From Pseudomonas monteilii NBRC 103158 = DSM 14164 (lineage in GTDB: Bacteria; Pseudomonadota; Gammaproteobacteria; Pseudomonadales; Pseudomonadaceae), in assembly GCF_000730605.1 (NCBI RefSeq), contig NZ_BBIS01000042.1:1-64000 (forward strand): DNA of 64,000 nucleotides. Reading direction: 5' to 3'. The notes beneath the pieces are model-generated. The model ran no database searches, was not told the origin of the DNA, and saw only the letters and a program-made list of their open reading frames with translations. The position numbers and the translations under genes are program-made. Of the stretch, positions 1-8,533 are shown piece by piece (positions within the stretch are counted from its first letter, which is position 1; the number at the start of each line of letters is the position of its first letter).

Positions 1-53
1 TGCAGGCTCATGGCTTTATTTGGCAAAGCCGTACTAGCCGCGCTATTGAGCAC
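1..53 (-). other. possible 5' end of the next T6SS gene, cut by window edge
   Basis: On the minus strand a frame opens after the tssL stop and stays open to the left edge; a GTG at 53-51 and an ATG at 10-8 are possible starts. In T6SS operons tssL is usually followed by tssM, so this could be its start, but too few codons are present to recognise a family. No convincing Shine-Dalgarno sequence was seen. Confidence 0.2.
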
Positions 54-90
54 GGTGACTGTTGGGTCATATCAAAAAACGTCGCTGAAT

Positions 91-894
91 TTATTGCTGA
101 AGCATGGTTTGCAGTGATGCCAATACCTGCTGGGTCATGCCGTTGAGTTTGGTGGCGAAGTACAGATAGATGCCCGTGCAGCAGACGCCCATGATCGCCC
201 AGGGCGTCCACCAGGGCAGTTGACGGTTCATGCGGTAGTGCCGGGGCGCCACGTTGGTAAACGGATCGGTCAACCGTTCGGAGGTGGGCCGGGTGCCGCG
301 CAGCTCAACGATGCGGTCGCGCAGGCGCTTGATCCAGATCTCCAGCTCCTGATCGCCGTTGGTCTGGTTGGCGTACTTGCCGCGGTAGCCCAATGCCAGG
401 CACCAGAACAGGAACACGAACAGGTCGTAGCGTTTTTCAGGGGCCTCCAGCAGGCGTTCGAGCACGCTGAAGAACTTCTCGCCGCCCCAGGTTTCCTGGT
501 GGATGGCACTGAGCAGCGACTCTGCCTTCCACGATGAGTCGCGGCCCCACGGCGTGGCCATCACGGCTTCGTCGACCACGCAGCACAGGCAGTAGGAGAA
601 CACCACACGGTCGCCTTCGTCGCAGTGCTCAAGTTGGCGCACTTCCTCGACCATCCCATGGATCATGGTTTTGACATGGGCGTACAGCTGCTCCATGTGG
701 TCATACTGCTCGGTGCCCTCCAGGCGAATGACAAGACCGAGCAGCGGTGAGGCGATGTCGTGGAGGGGATTGCCTGTATTTGAGCGGGTGTCGAAGCCCA
801 GGGCATCAACCCGTGGGAATAGCTCGCTCAATGAACGGGATTGACGGGCTTGGGTCTGGCTGTTTTCGTAATCACCGTCAGGTGTCTGATGCAA
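91..894 (-). CDS. tssL: type VI secretion inner-membrane protein TssL (DotU/IcmH family)
   Basis: 267 aa. TssL is an inner-membrane component of the type VI secretion system that joins TssM and TssJ in the membrane complex anchoring the baseplate. The protein has the family's helical cytoplasmic domain (ASPLLGLVIRL near residue 50, then the VVDEAVMATPWG motif near residue 110) and a single C-terminal membrane segment at about 228-248 (WWTPWAIMGV onward). It ends after that helix, so it is the short form without an OmpA-like peptidoglycan-binding domain. The start is a TTG at 894 preceded by a near-perfect AGGAGGT; no usable ATG lies near the N-terminus. No T6SS gene lies upstream, so it appears to be the first gene of an operon continuing off the left edge. 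Confidence 0.9.
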   Translation of the reverse strand: MHQTPDGDYENSQTQARQSRSLSELFPRVDALGFDTRSNTGNPLHDIASPLLGLVIRLEGTEQYDHMEQLYAHVKTMIHGMVEEVRQLEHCDEGDRVVFSYCLCCVVDEAVMATPWGRDSSWKAESLLSAIHQETWGGEKFFSVLERLLEAPEKRYDLFVFLFWCLALGYRGKYANQTNGDQELEIWIKRLRDRIVELRGTRPTSERLTDPFTNVAPRHYRMNRQLPWWTPWAIMGVCCTGIYLYFATKLNGMTQQVLASLQTMLQQ

Positions 895-900
895 GGGTGG

Positions 901-907
901 ACCTCCT
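901..907 (-). promoter_or_regulatory. strong ribosome binding site deciding the TTG start of tssL
   Basis: Read on the minus strand this is AGGAGGT, six bases before the TTG at 894. It fully matches the 16S anti-Shine-Dalgarno core and is the main reason for choosing the TTG. Confidence 0.7.
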
Positions 908-1311
908 GGTCATATCAATGGCTGGAAGTAAGCGACAGTTAGTACGGGGGCCAGGTTAGAGATCAGAGCCCAATGGCGCTCTCCCTAGGCACCTGGTTTT
1001 TCCATGGCTGAGATTTTGCGGAACGCAACGGTAGTCAGTGTTGATCCTAGAGGAACATGGCTGGCTTTTATCATTGAAATTATTCAAAAAGCTGATTTCG
1101 GCTAAATTTGGGAAAGTGATGTAGGAAGTTTCCTTTTTAAATTGCTTGGTCTTGTCATTTTCAAAAAGTCAGAACTTACAAAATCAGCAAATCTCTGAAG
1201 ATTACGTCAGCGTCGAGACGGTTTTGTCAGTTCCCAAGCCCCCTGTCTTGGCGCGTGTTGCGCTGAACCTGCTATTCCTAAACAAACCCCACAACCCACC
1301 AAGGCCCCTCG
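908..1311. other. gene-free stretch between tssL and the ABC operon
   Basis: About 400 bases without a supported gene. The part from about 1060 to 1160 is much richer in A+T than its surroundings and probably carries the divergent promoters for tssL and the ABC genes. I did not find a convincing sigma-54 or sigma-70 pair. The open frame that runs through 1146-1505 on the plus strand overlaps the ATPase gene out of frame and has no protein-like composition. Confidence 0.5.
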
Positions 1312-1977
1312 ATGCTCGCCATCGAACAGCTCCACAAATCATTCCGCACCCCCCAAGGCCCGCTGCCTGTGCTGCAGGGCGTCAACCTGCGCCTTGCCCG
1401 CGGCAGCAGCTTGGCATTGATGGGCGAATCGGGCAGCGGCAAGAGCACCTTGTTGCACCTGGTTGCCGGCCTGGACCGCGCCGACAGTGGCCGGATCCTG
1501 ATTGATGGCACGCCGCTCGACAGCCGTTCAGAGTCATCGTTGGCGCAGTGGCGGCGGCAGGGCATTGGCCTGGTGTTCCAACAATACAATTTGATCAGCA
1601 GCCTGGACGTGGCGACGAACCTTGCATTCCAGGCAAGGCTCGCCGGCCGGCATGACCCGCAATGGGTGGCCTACCTGGCAGAACGCCTGGGCCTGGCAGG
1701 TTTGCTCGCGCGCTACCCGGAACAGTTGTCTGGCGGCCAGCAACAGCGGGTTGCCATTGGCCGTGCGCTGGCCGGGCGCCCGGCGTGGCTGCTGGCCGAC
1801 GAGCCTACCGGCAGCCTTGACGAAGCCAGCAGCGATGAGGTGCTGAACCTGCTGCTGCAACTGGTCGCCGAGGCCGGCAGTGGTGTGCTGATGGTGACCC
1901 ATAGCCCGCGGCTGGCGGCACGCTTGCAGCAGCGTTGCTACCTGCAGGCCGGCCGCGTTCAGCCAGAGCACGGGTGA
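1312..1977 (+). CDS. ABC transporter ATP-binding protein (AttE/LolD-like)
   Basis: 221 aa, the usual size of a LolD/MacB-type ATPase subunit. It has Walker A (GESGSGKST, residues 38-46), a Q-loop (GLVFQQYN), the signature LSGGQQQR, Walker B ending in LLADEP, and a switch histidine (MVTHS). It energises the permease that follows; its stop codon overlaps that gene's start (ATGA), which indicates translational coupling. The partner permease and the lipocalin lipoprotein place it in an AttEFGH-like system rather than the Lol lipoprotein system, which normally has LolC/LolE partners. Confidence 0.9.
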   Translation: MLAIEQLHKSFRTPQGPLPVLQGVNLRLARGSSLALMGESGSGKSTLLHLVAGLDRADSGRILIDGTPLDSRSESSLAQWRRQGIGLVFQQYNLISSLDVATNLAFQARLAGRHDPQWVAYLAERLGLAGLLARYPEQLSGGQQQRVAIGRALAGRPAWLLADEPTGSLDEASSDEVLNLLLQLVAEAGSGVLMVTHSPRLAARLQQRCYLQAGRVQPEHG

Positions 1978-4421
1978 TGAGGCTCTTGTCGCTGGCCCTG
2001 TTGGCGTTGCTCAGCCATTGGCGGCGCCATCGGGTGCAGTTTGTCAGCATCTTCACCGGGCTGTGGCTGGCCACGGCCTTGTGGACGGGCGTACAGGCAC
2101 TGAACAGCCAGGCACGTAGCGACTATGCCCGGGCCAGTGCCGTGCTGGCCGGGCCGATGCAGGCGCAGTTTGTACCGCGCAAGGGTGTTCATTTCGATCA
2201 GGGGCTGTACGTGCAGTTGCGCAAGCAGGGGTGGCAGGTGACACCCCTGCTGGAAGGGCGTTTGCGCTTGTCGGGTGAGCCTGTGCGCAGTGTGCGGCTG
2301 ATCGGCATCGATCCTTTGAGCCTACCGCCGACCAGCAGCATTGCCGGCGTGCAGCCCCAAGCATTCGACCTGCAGGCATTTATCGGCACACCCGGGCAAG
2401 CCTGGGTAGGGCCGGATACGTTGCGCCAATGGGGCGAAGGTTCAATGCGCGACAGCGAAGGGCAACCGCTTCCCCCCGTGGTCCTGCAACCTGCGCTGGC
2501 GCCCGGCATAATGGTCGTCGACATCGGCCATGCCCAACGCCTGCTGCACGCACCCGGGCAGTTGTCGCGGTTGCTGGTGGCCGGCAAGCCAGGGCCGTTG
2601 CCTGCTGATATCGCGGCCCTGCTCGAACTGCAACCTCAGCAGGACGACGACGGATTGCAGCGGCTGACCGACAGTTTTCACCTTAACCTGACCGCCCTTG
2701 GCCTGCTGGCGTTCGTTGTTGGCCTGTTCATCGCCCACGCCGCCATCGGCCTGGCGCTGGAGCAGCGGCGAGGCCTGATACGTAACCTGCGCGCCTGTGG
2801 GGTCAGCTTGAACACGCTGCTGGGTGCATTGGTGTTGGAGCTGGGCCTGTTCGCACTGCTGGGCGGGCTGGCAGGTGTGGCCAGTGGGTATGTACTGGCC
2901 GCGTGGTTGTTGCCTGATGTGGCTGCCAGTTTGCGCGGCCTGTATGGCGCCCAGGTGGCCGGCACGCTGAGCCTGCCCGCAGGGTGGTGGCTGGCGGGTG
3001 TACTGGTGAGTGTGCTGGGGGCATTGCTGGCAGGGCTGGGTAGCGTGTTGCGTGCAGCCCGGCTGCCATTGCTGGCGCTGGCGCAGCCTCAGGCCTGGCG
3101 GCTGGCACAGGGGTTGTGGTCAAGGCGCCAGGCTTGCGCAGCAGGCTTGCTGTTGCTGCTGGCCTTGGGGTTTGGCGTGTTGGGTAACAGCCTGGCTTGC
3201 GCGTTTGCCATGCTGGCCGGGTTGTTGCTGGCGTCGGCACTCCTGTTGCCCGCCTTGCTCGACCACGGGCTTGGTGGGTTGACGCGGTTTTGTCGGGGGC
3301 CCTTGGCGCAATGGTTTGTGGCCGACAGCCGCCAGCAACTGCCGGCCCTGAGCCTGGCGCTCATGGCGTTGTTGCTGGCGCTGGCGGCCAGTGTCGGCGT
3401 GGGCAGCATGACCGAAGGCTTTCGCAAGACGTTCGTTGGCTGGCTGGACATGCGTCTGTCTGCCGACCTGTATGTCACCCCCAGGGATACCGAACAAGGG
3501 TTGCAAATTGCCGAATGGCTTGGCCAGCAATCTGCGGTCATCGCAGTGCTGCCTGGCTGGCGTGTTGAAACCCGGTTGCAGGGGTGGCCAGTGCAGGTCC
3601 AGGGTATCGTCGATCACCCCCTCTACCTCAAACGTTGGCCGTTGCTTGAGCAGCAGCCGCGCGCCTGGGAGCAACTGTCCAGTGGGCAGGCCGTGATGCT
3701 CAGTGAACAATTGGCCAGGCGCTTGAAGCTGCACTTGGGTGACCGCCTTGCGCTGTCTTCGCAGGCCATGACGGTGGTCGGGGTCTATGCCGACTACGGC
3801 AACCCCAAGGGCCATGTGCTGGTGAATGCCGGCTGGTTGCGTTCGCATTGGCCACAGGCGACGCTGACGGGGTTGAGTGTTGACCTGCCCGCCAACCAAG
3901 TGCCTGTCACCAAGGCCGCGTTGCAACAGCACTTCGCCCTGGACGACAGCCGCGTGGTGGAGCAGGTACGCCTGAAAAGCTGGTCTACCGAGGTGTTCAA
4001 CCGCACCTTCGCCGCCACCGCCGCACTCAACAGCCTCACCCTGGGTGTGGCCGGGGTGGCGTTGTTCATCAACCTGCTGACGTTGGGCCAAACCCGGCTC
4101 GGCCAGTTGGCACCACTGTGGGCGCTGGGCGTGCAACGCAGGCAACTGGTTTGGCTGAGCCTGGGGCAAACGCTGATGCTAAGCAGTTTCACGGTATTGC
4201 TGGCCATTCCGCTGGGGGTGTTTCTGGCATGGTGCCTGGTGGCGATCGTCAATGTGCAGGCGTTCGGCTGGCGTTTGCCGCTCTACGTGTTTCCTGCGCA
4301 ACTGCTGCAACTGGCTGTGCTGGGCCTGTTGACCAGCCTGCTGGCCAGCGCCTGGCCGCTGTGGCAACTGGCGCGCCGCCAGCCCCGCGAACTGTTGAGG
4401 CCGTTTGCCGATGAAGCGTAG
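1977..4421 (+). CDS. FtsX-family ABC transporter permease, double-domain (AttFG-like)
   Basis: 814 aa. It starts with a short cytoplasmic tail and one transmembrane helix (about 17-37), followed by a long periplasmic region, three helices around 240-350, a further pair of helices at about 390-430, then a second periplasmic domain and a C-terminal FtsX-type helix set from about 690 to 800. This is two FtsX modules in one chain, as if AttF and AttG were fused. Such permeases usually move a substrate out of the membrane or periplasm rather than import solutes. The start at 1977 overlaps the ATPase stop. It overlaps the next gene by 11 bases. Confidence 0.85.
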   Translation: MRLLSLALLALLSHWRRHRVQFVSIFTGLWLATALWTGVQALNSQARSDYARASAVLAGPMQAQFVPRKGVHFDQGLYVQLRKQGWQVTPLLEGRLRLSGEPVRSVRLIGIDPLSLPPTSSIAGVQPQAFDLQAFIGTPGQAWVGPDTLRQWGEGSMRDSEGQPLPPVVLQPALAPGIMVVDIGHAQRLLHAPGQLSRLLVAGKPGPLPADIAALLELQPQQDDDGLQRLTDSFHLNLTALGLLAFVVGLFIAHAAIGLALEQRRGLIRNLRACGVSLNTLLGALVLELGLFALLGGLAGVASGYVLAAWLLPDVAASLRGLYGAQVAGTLSLPAGWWLAGVLVSVLGALLAGLGSVLRAARLPLLALAQPQAWRLAQGLWSRRQACAAGLLLLLALGFGVLGNSLACAFAMLAGLLLASALLLPALLDHGLGGLTRFCRGPLAQWFVADSRQQLPALSLALMALLLALAASVGVGSMTEGFRKTFVGWLDMRLSADLYVTPRDTEQGLQIAEWLGQQSAVIAVLPGWRVETRLQGWPVQVQGIVDHPLYLKRWPLLEQQPRAWEQLSSGQAVMLSEQLARRLKLHLGDRLALSSQAMTVVGVYADYGNPKGHVLVNAGWLRSHWPQATLTGLSVDLPANQVPVTKAALQQHFALDDSRVVEQVRLKSWSTEVFNRTFAATAALNSLTLGVAGVALFINLLTLGQTRLGQLAPLWALGVQRRQLVWLSLGQTLMLSSFTVLLAIPLGVFLAWCLVAIVNVQAFGWRLPLYVFPAQLLQLAVLGLLTSLLASAWPLWQLARRQPRELLRPFADEA

Positions 4422-5466
4422 TGCGTGGTTGTTGCTGTGCGGCCTGCTGTGCGCTTGTGATCAACCGGCGCCACAAGGCTATGCCGGGCTTGGGCAGCAG
4501 GCAGTCGGGTTCAGCCAGGTAACCCGCGGGCATCACTTGGCGTTCCCTCGTGACCACGGGCCTCATGAGGGATTTCGCATCGAGTGGTGGTATGTCACCG
4601 CCAACCTCAAGGACGCCCAGGGGCGCGACTGGGGCGCGCAGTGGACGTTGTTCCGCTCGGCACTGCGCCCCGGCCCGGAAACCGCAGACTGGAACAGCCC
4701 GAACCTGTGGATGGGGCACGCGGCTTTGACCGGCCCGGGTGGGCATCAGTCTGGCGAAACCCTGGCGCGCGGTGGTATCGGCCAGGCCGGCGTGCAGGCC
4801 CTGCCGTTTCGGGCGTGGATCAATGACTGGGCGTTGCAGGGCAGGGGAGGTATCGAAAGCCTGCGAATGGTCGCAGGTGGCGAAGGTTTCCACTATGACT
4901 TGCACCTGCGCAGTGACCGGCCCTTGGTGCTGCACGGCGATCAGGGTTACAGCGAGAAATCCGGCAAGGGGCAAGCTTCCTATTATTACAGCCAGCCTTT
5001 TTACCGCGTGCAGGGGGAGGTGGAGCGTGACGGCCTGTGCATGGCTGTCACTGGCCAAGCCTGGCTGGACCGGGAATGGAGCAGCCAGCCGCTGGCTGCC
5101 GGGCAGACTGGGTGGGACTGGTTTTCCCTGCATCTGGACAGTGGTGCCAAGCTGATGCTGTTCCAGGTGCGCGAGGCGCAGGGTGAGGTGTATCGCGCCG
5201 GGACCTGGGTGGGGCCGCAGGGTGACGTCGTGGCGCTTCATGGGGAGCAGATCCAGATGCAGGCGCTTGCTTCGGTGACTCAGAAAAATGACAAGCAGGT
5301 GCCAACGCGCTGGCGGGTGCAGGTACCAGCGCACGGGGTAGATATACACGTGGATGCAGTGGAACCGCAGGCGTGGATGGATACGCGGTTTGGGTATTGG
5401 GAAGGGCCGGTGCGGTTGACGGGAAGTGCGGGTGGGCGTGGGTATCTGGAGATGACCGGATACTAG
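4411..5466 (+). CDS. AttH/CrtC lipocalin-like lipoprotein
   Basis: 351 aa. The N-terminus is a lipoprotein signal with lipobox LCAC, so Cys16 is the likely lipidated residue. The mature part matches the AttH/carotenoid 1,2-hydratase (CrtC-like) two-lipocalin fold: EWWYVTANL near residue 55, QWTLFRSA near 74, and the late YWEGPVRLTGS motif. Members outside carotenoid makers have no proven reaction. Because it overlaps the permease gene, it is probably the extracytoplasmic partner of the transporter. A TTG two codons earlier (4405) is also in frame, but the ATG gives the better signal peptide. There are no carotenoid genes nearby, so hydratase activity on carotenoids is unlikely. Confidence 0.8.
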   Translation: MKRSAWLLLCGLLCACDQPAPQGYAGLGQQAVGFSQVTRGHHLAFPRDHGPHEGFRIEWWYVTANLKDAQGRDWGAQWTLFRSALRPGPETADWNSPNLWMGHAALTGPGGHQSGETLARGGIGQAGVQALPFRAWINDWALQGRGGIESLRMVAGGEGFHYDLHLRSDRPLVLHGDQGYSEKSGKGQASYYYSQPFYRVQGEVERDGLCMAVTGQAWLDREWSSQPLAAGQTGWDWFSLHLDSGAKLMLFQVREAQGEVYRAGTWVGPQGDVVALHGEQIQMQALASVTQKNDKQVPTRWRVQVPAHGVDIHVDAVEPQAWMDTRFGYWEGPVRLTGSAGGRGYLEMTGY

Positions 5467-5477
5467 CCTCAGCCCAT

Positions 5478-6224
5478 TCAATCCTTGATCAGGCCCCTTA
5501 ACACGGTCCGCGCTTCCTCGGTACGCAAACAGTCGATAAACAACCGGCTCTCCCGCGCCACCGTCGCCTCCAGCTCGGCGCGCTGGCTGTCCTTGAGCAG
5601 CCGCTTGCTGATGCGCAGCGCCGCCTGCGGGTAGCCTTGCAGCTGCCGCGCCAGCGTGCGGGCTGCGGCCAGGCATTGTTCGCCATCCTCATGCAGCTCG
5701 TTGGCCAGCCCCCAAGCCACCATCTGTTCGCCATTGAGCCCTTCATTGCCCAGCAGCAAGCGGGCTGCACGGGCCTGGCCAAGCAAGCGAGGCAGCAGCA
5801 GGCTGGAGCCAAACTCCGGGCACACACCCAGTGGTGCGAACGGCATGCGCAGCTTGGTCGAACGGCTGACAAGTACCTGGTCGCAATGCAACAGCAAGGT
5901 GGCACCAATGCCGATGGCCGCGCCACTGACTGCCGCGATCAGCGGCTTGTCCAGGCCCATCACTACCCGCATCAGGCGAAATACCGGGCTGTTCAGATCA
6001 CCGGGCGGGTTGTCGAGAAAATCGCGCAGGTCGTTGCCCGCAGTGAAGCACTGCGGCCCACCGGTGATGATGATTGCCTCTACGTTCGGGTCTTCACTGG
6101 CCGCCAACAACAGGTCGCCCAGCTGCTGGTACATGGCTGTATTCAGTGCGTTGAGCTTGTCGGGGCGGTTGAAGGCCAGGGTCAGCAGACCCTGGTCCAG
6201 GTCGCGTATGATCAGGTCGTTCAT
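5478..6224 (-). CDS. enoyl-CoA hydratase/isomerase family protein (crotonase)
   Basis: 248 aa. Crotonase-fold enzyme with the first oxyanion-hole stretch (TAGNDLRDF, about 65-73) and the second (AVSGAAIGIGATLLLHCD, about 98-115). Proteins of this family hydrate, isomerise or hydrolyse acyl-CoA esters; the exact substrate cannot be read from sequence. The start at 6224 (MNDLIIRDLD) agrees with family N-termini; an upstream in-frame Met at 6275 would add an unlikely 17-residue extension. It is transcribed divergently from the TetR-type gene at 6327, which probably controls it. It converges with the AttH gene with only 11 bases between stops. Confidence 0.85.
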   Translation of the reverse strand: MNDLIIRDLDQGLLTLAFNRPDKLNALNTAMYQQLGDLLLAASEDPNVEAIIITGGPQCFTAGNDLRDFLDNPPGDLNSPVFRLMRVVMGLDKPLIAAVSGAAIGIGATLLLHCDQVLVSRSTKLRMPFAPLGVCPEFGSSLLLPRLLGQARAARLLLGNEGLNGEQMVAWGLANELHEDGEQCLAAARTLARQLQGYPQAALRISKRLLKDSQRAELEATVARESRLFIDCLRTEEARTVLRGLIKD

Positions 6225-6326
6225 GGCAGCCGCTTTTGTTGTTGTAGGCAGGAGAGCCAAGGGTTTATCACGCACGCCGGCTTGTTGTACAGTCGTTCAG
6301 TCCAGCCCCCGAACCGAGAGCCGCCC

Positions 6327-6971
6327 ATGAACCAGGAAGCCCGCTACCACCGCATGCTGCCGGAATTGCGCAAAGCCAACCTGGTCGAGGCGACCTTGGT
6401 GTGCCTCAAGCGCCATGGCTTCCAGGGGGCTTCGATCCGCAAGATCTCGGCCGAGGCCGGGGTTTCGGTAGGGCTGATCAGCCACCACTACGCCGGCAAG
6501 GACGAACTGGTGGCCGAGGCCTACCTGGCGGTTACCGGGCGGGTGATGGGCCTGTTGCGTGAAGCCATGGCCCAGGCCGCGCCCAATGCCCGCGAGCGGT
6601 TGTCGGCGTTTTTCCGCGCTTCGTTCTGCGCAGAGTTGCTCGACCCGCAACTGCTTGACGTCTGGCTGGCGTTCTGGGGCGCGGTCAAGACAGCTGATGC
6701 AATCAACCAGGTGCACGACCATTCCTATGGCGAGTACCGCAAGGAGCTGAGCCAGCTGCTGGCCTCGCTCGCCAGAGACGAGGGCTGGCAGGGCTTCGAT
6801 GCCGACCTCGCCGCCATCAGCCTCAGCGCCTTGCTGGACGGCCTGTGGCTGGAGTCGGGGCTCAACCCCGGCACCTTCACGCCCGAGCAGGGCGTGATTA
6901 TCTGCGAAGCCTGGGTCGATGGCCTGCAAGCCGGTGGTCGGCGCCGTTTCAGCCTGCCCGAGGGCTGTTGA
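6327..6971 (+). CDS. TetR/BetI-type transcriptional regulator
   Basis: 214 aa. The N-terminal helix-turn-helix lies at about residues 14-60 (ASIRKISAEAGVSVGLISHHYAGKDEL), very close in style to the choline repressor BetI, with a BetI-like C-terminal ligand domain. No bet genes are present here, so the name BetI is not warranted. The neighbour is a divergent crotonase 100 bases away, suggesting local control of an acyl-CoA reaction. The start is ATG 6327 after CCGCCC, with GAGAG as a weak ribosome site. Confidence 0.85.
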   Translation: MNQEARYHRMLPELRKANLVEATLVCLKRHGFQGASIRKISAEAGVSVGLISHHYAGKDELVAEAYLAVTGRVMGLLREAMAQAAPNARERLSAFFRASFCAELLDPQLLDVWLAFWGAVKTADAINQVHDHSYGEYRKELSQLLASLARDEGWQGFDADLAAISLSALLDGLWLESGLNPGTFTPEQGVIICEAWVDGLQAGGRRRFSLPEGC

Positions 6972-7043
6972 TCGCCTGTTCAGTAACGAGTACGCTGCTG
7001 GCGCGAGTGTGTAGAACAACACCAATAAAAAGAGACGACACGC

Positions 7044-7760
7044 ATGACGCCTCGGGTATTGATCGTCGATGACGATCCGCTTATTCGTGACTTGCTGCAG
7101 GCCTATCTTTCCCAGGAAGGCTACGACGTACACTGCGCTGATACGGCAGAAAAAGCCGAAGCCCTGCTCGGCAGCCAGGATGTCGACCTGGTGCTGCTGG
7201 ATATCCGCCTGCCCGGCAAGGACGGCCTCACCCTGACCCGCGAGCTGCGGGTGCGCTCGGAGGTGGGCATCATCCTCATCACAGGGCGCAACGACGACAT
7301 CGACCGCATCGTCGGCCTGGAATGCGGTGCCGATGACTACGTCATCAAACCGCTCAACCCCCGTGAGCTGGTGTCGCGCGCCAAAAACCTGATCCGCCGC
7401 GTGCGCCATGCTCGCGAAGTGCATCCCGTGCCGGCCTGTGCGCAGTCGCTGAAGCAGTTTGCCGACTGGGCGCTGGACACCGACCGTCGCCGCCTGATTG
7501 ACGCGCGCGGGGGGCAAACCCTGCTCACCCACGGTGAATTCCAGTTGCTCAGCGTGTTTCTACGCAACAGCGGCCATACCCTCAGCCGTGACCAGTTGAT
7601 GGACCAGATTCGCAACCGTGAGTGGGTGCCCAACGACCGCTCCATCGACGTGCTGGTCGGCCGCTTGCGGCGCAAGCTGCACGACGACCCGGCCGAGCCG
7701 CAACTGATCATCACCATCCACGGTACCGGCTACCTGTTCACCGCCAGCGTGGCCGCATGA
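7044..7760 (+). CDS. aruR: OmpR-type response regulator AruR
   Basis: 238 aa. Receiver domain at residues 1-120 with acidic pocket DDD (9-11), phospho-acceptor Asp53 (LLDIRLPGKDG) and the switch Lys (VIKPLNP), followed by a winged-helix output domain (LSRDQLMDQIRNRE, then DVLVGRLRRKLHDD). In P. aeruginosa AruR-AruS controls the arginine transaminase genes together with a permease and acyl-CoA genes; the same set follows here, which is why I use the name. The stop overlaps the start of the binding-protein gene (ATGA). Confidence 0.85.
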   Translation: MTPRVLIVDDDPLIRDLLQAYLSQEGYDVHCADTAEKAEALLGSQDVDLVLLDIRLPGKDGLTLTRELRVRSEVGIILITGRNDDIDRIVGLECGADDYVIKPLNPRELVSRAKNLIRRVRHAREVHPVPACAQSLKQFADWALDTDRRRLIDARGGQTLLTHGEFQLLSVFLRNSGHTLSRDQLMDQIRNREWVPNDRSIDVLVGRLRRKLHDDPAEPQLIITIHGTGYLFTASVAA

Positions 7761-8533
7761 CCCCCCGCGCCCTGGGGGTGGCGCTGGTGATGCTCGCCGC
7801 GCACGCTGGTGCGGCCGAGACGGTGCGCTATTGTGACTACCCGGTGTACCCGCCGATCTCCTGGAGCGATGGCCACCAGGTGCGCGGCCTGGCGCCGACC
7901 GTGGTGCGCGAGCTGTTCACCCGCATGGGCTACGACGTGCAGACGGTGGTGCTGGGCAACTGGAAGCGCTGCCTGATGGACGCCGCCGCCGGGCGGGTGG
8001 ACGTGGTACTGGCCTACAACAGCGACCAGCGTGACCAGCGCATGCGTTTTTCCACCGAGCCGGTGGTACGCGAAGAGGTGGCGGTGTTCTACAACCGCCT
8101 TCGGCCGGTTCGGTTCCAGCGCGTGGAGGACCTTGCGGGCTACCGTGGCGGCCTGCTGTACGGTGAAAGCTACGGCGCCGAATTCGATCGCTTTGTGGCC
8201 CGCCACCAGAACATCGAGCGGGTGTCTTCCAGCCAGCAGAACTTCGGCAAGCTGATCCGTGGGCGCATCGATTATGTGATCCAGGAGCGGCGCACCGGTC
8301 AACTGTTCATCGAGCACCTGCCTGGGGCGCAGGATATCCGCGTATTGCCCAGCGCCCTGAGCGTGGACTACCTGCGCGTTGCGGTATCGCGGCGATCACC
8401 CCTGAGCCGGCACATGGACGAAATCGACGCGCAGTTGCAGCGTATGAACCAGGCCGGAGAGATCGCGCGCTGGCTGGAGCAGAGCGAAGTCACCTACAGG
8501 GACATGATCAACCTGCCGGCGGATGCCCGATGA
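7757..8533 (+). CDS. periplasmic solute-binding protein between aruR and aruS
   Basis: 258 aa with a signal peptide (cleavage near AGAA/ETVRY, about residue 19/20) and a family 3 type solute-binding fold (YCDYPVYPPISWSDG at the N-terminus; VDVVLAYNSDQRDQRM in the first lobe; the hinge region near YVIQERRTGQLF). There is no transporter with it. It is locked between response regulator and kinase with ATGA overlaps on both sides, so it is probably a periplasmic sensor subunit that presents an amino acid to AruS, similar in arrangement to TorT in the TorR-TorT-TorS system. That role is inference. Confidence 0.8.
   Translation: MTPRALGVALVMLAAHAGAAETVRYCDYPVYPPISWSDGHQVRGLAPTVVRELFTRMGYDVQTVVLGNWKRCLMDAAAGRVDVVLAYNSDQRDQRMRFSTEPVVREEVAVFYNRLRPVRFQRVEDLAGYRGGLLYGESYGAEFDRFVARHQNIERVSSSQQNFGKLIRGRIDYVIQERRTGQLFIEHLPGAQDIRVLPSALSVDYLRVAVSRRSPLSRHMDEIDAQLQRMNQAGEIARWLEQSEVTYRDMINLPADAR

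Noticed and set aside
1146..1505. 119-codon plus-strand frame before the ABC ATPase
   Set aside because: It overlaps the ATPase gene out of frame and its sequence after position 1312 is a shadow of that gene; no ribosome site.
6327..6971. betI as gene name
   Set aside because: The HTH resembles BetI, but no choline or betaine genes are adjacent and the family is broad.
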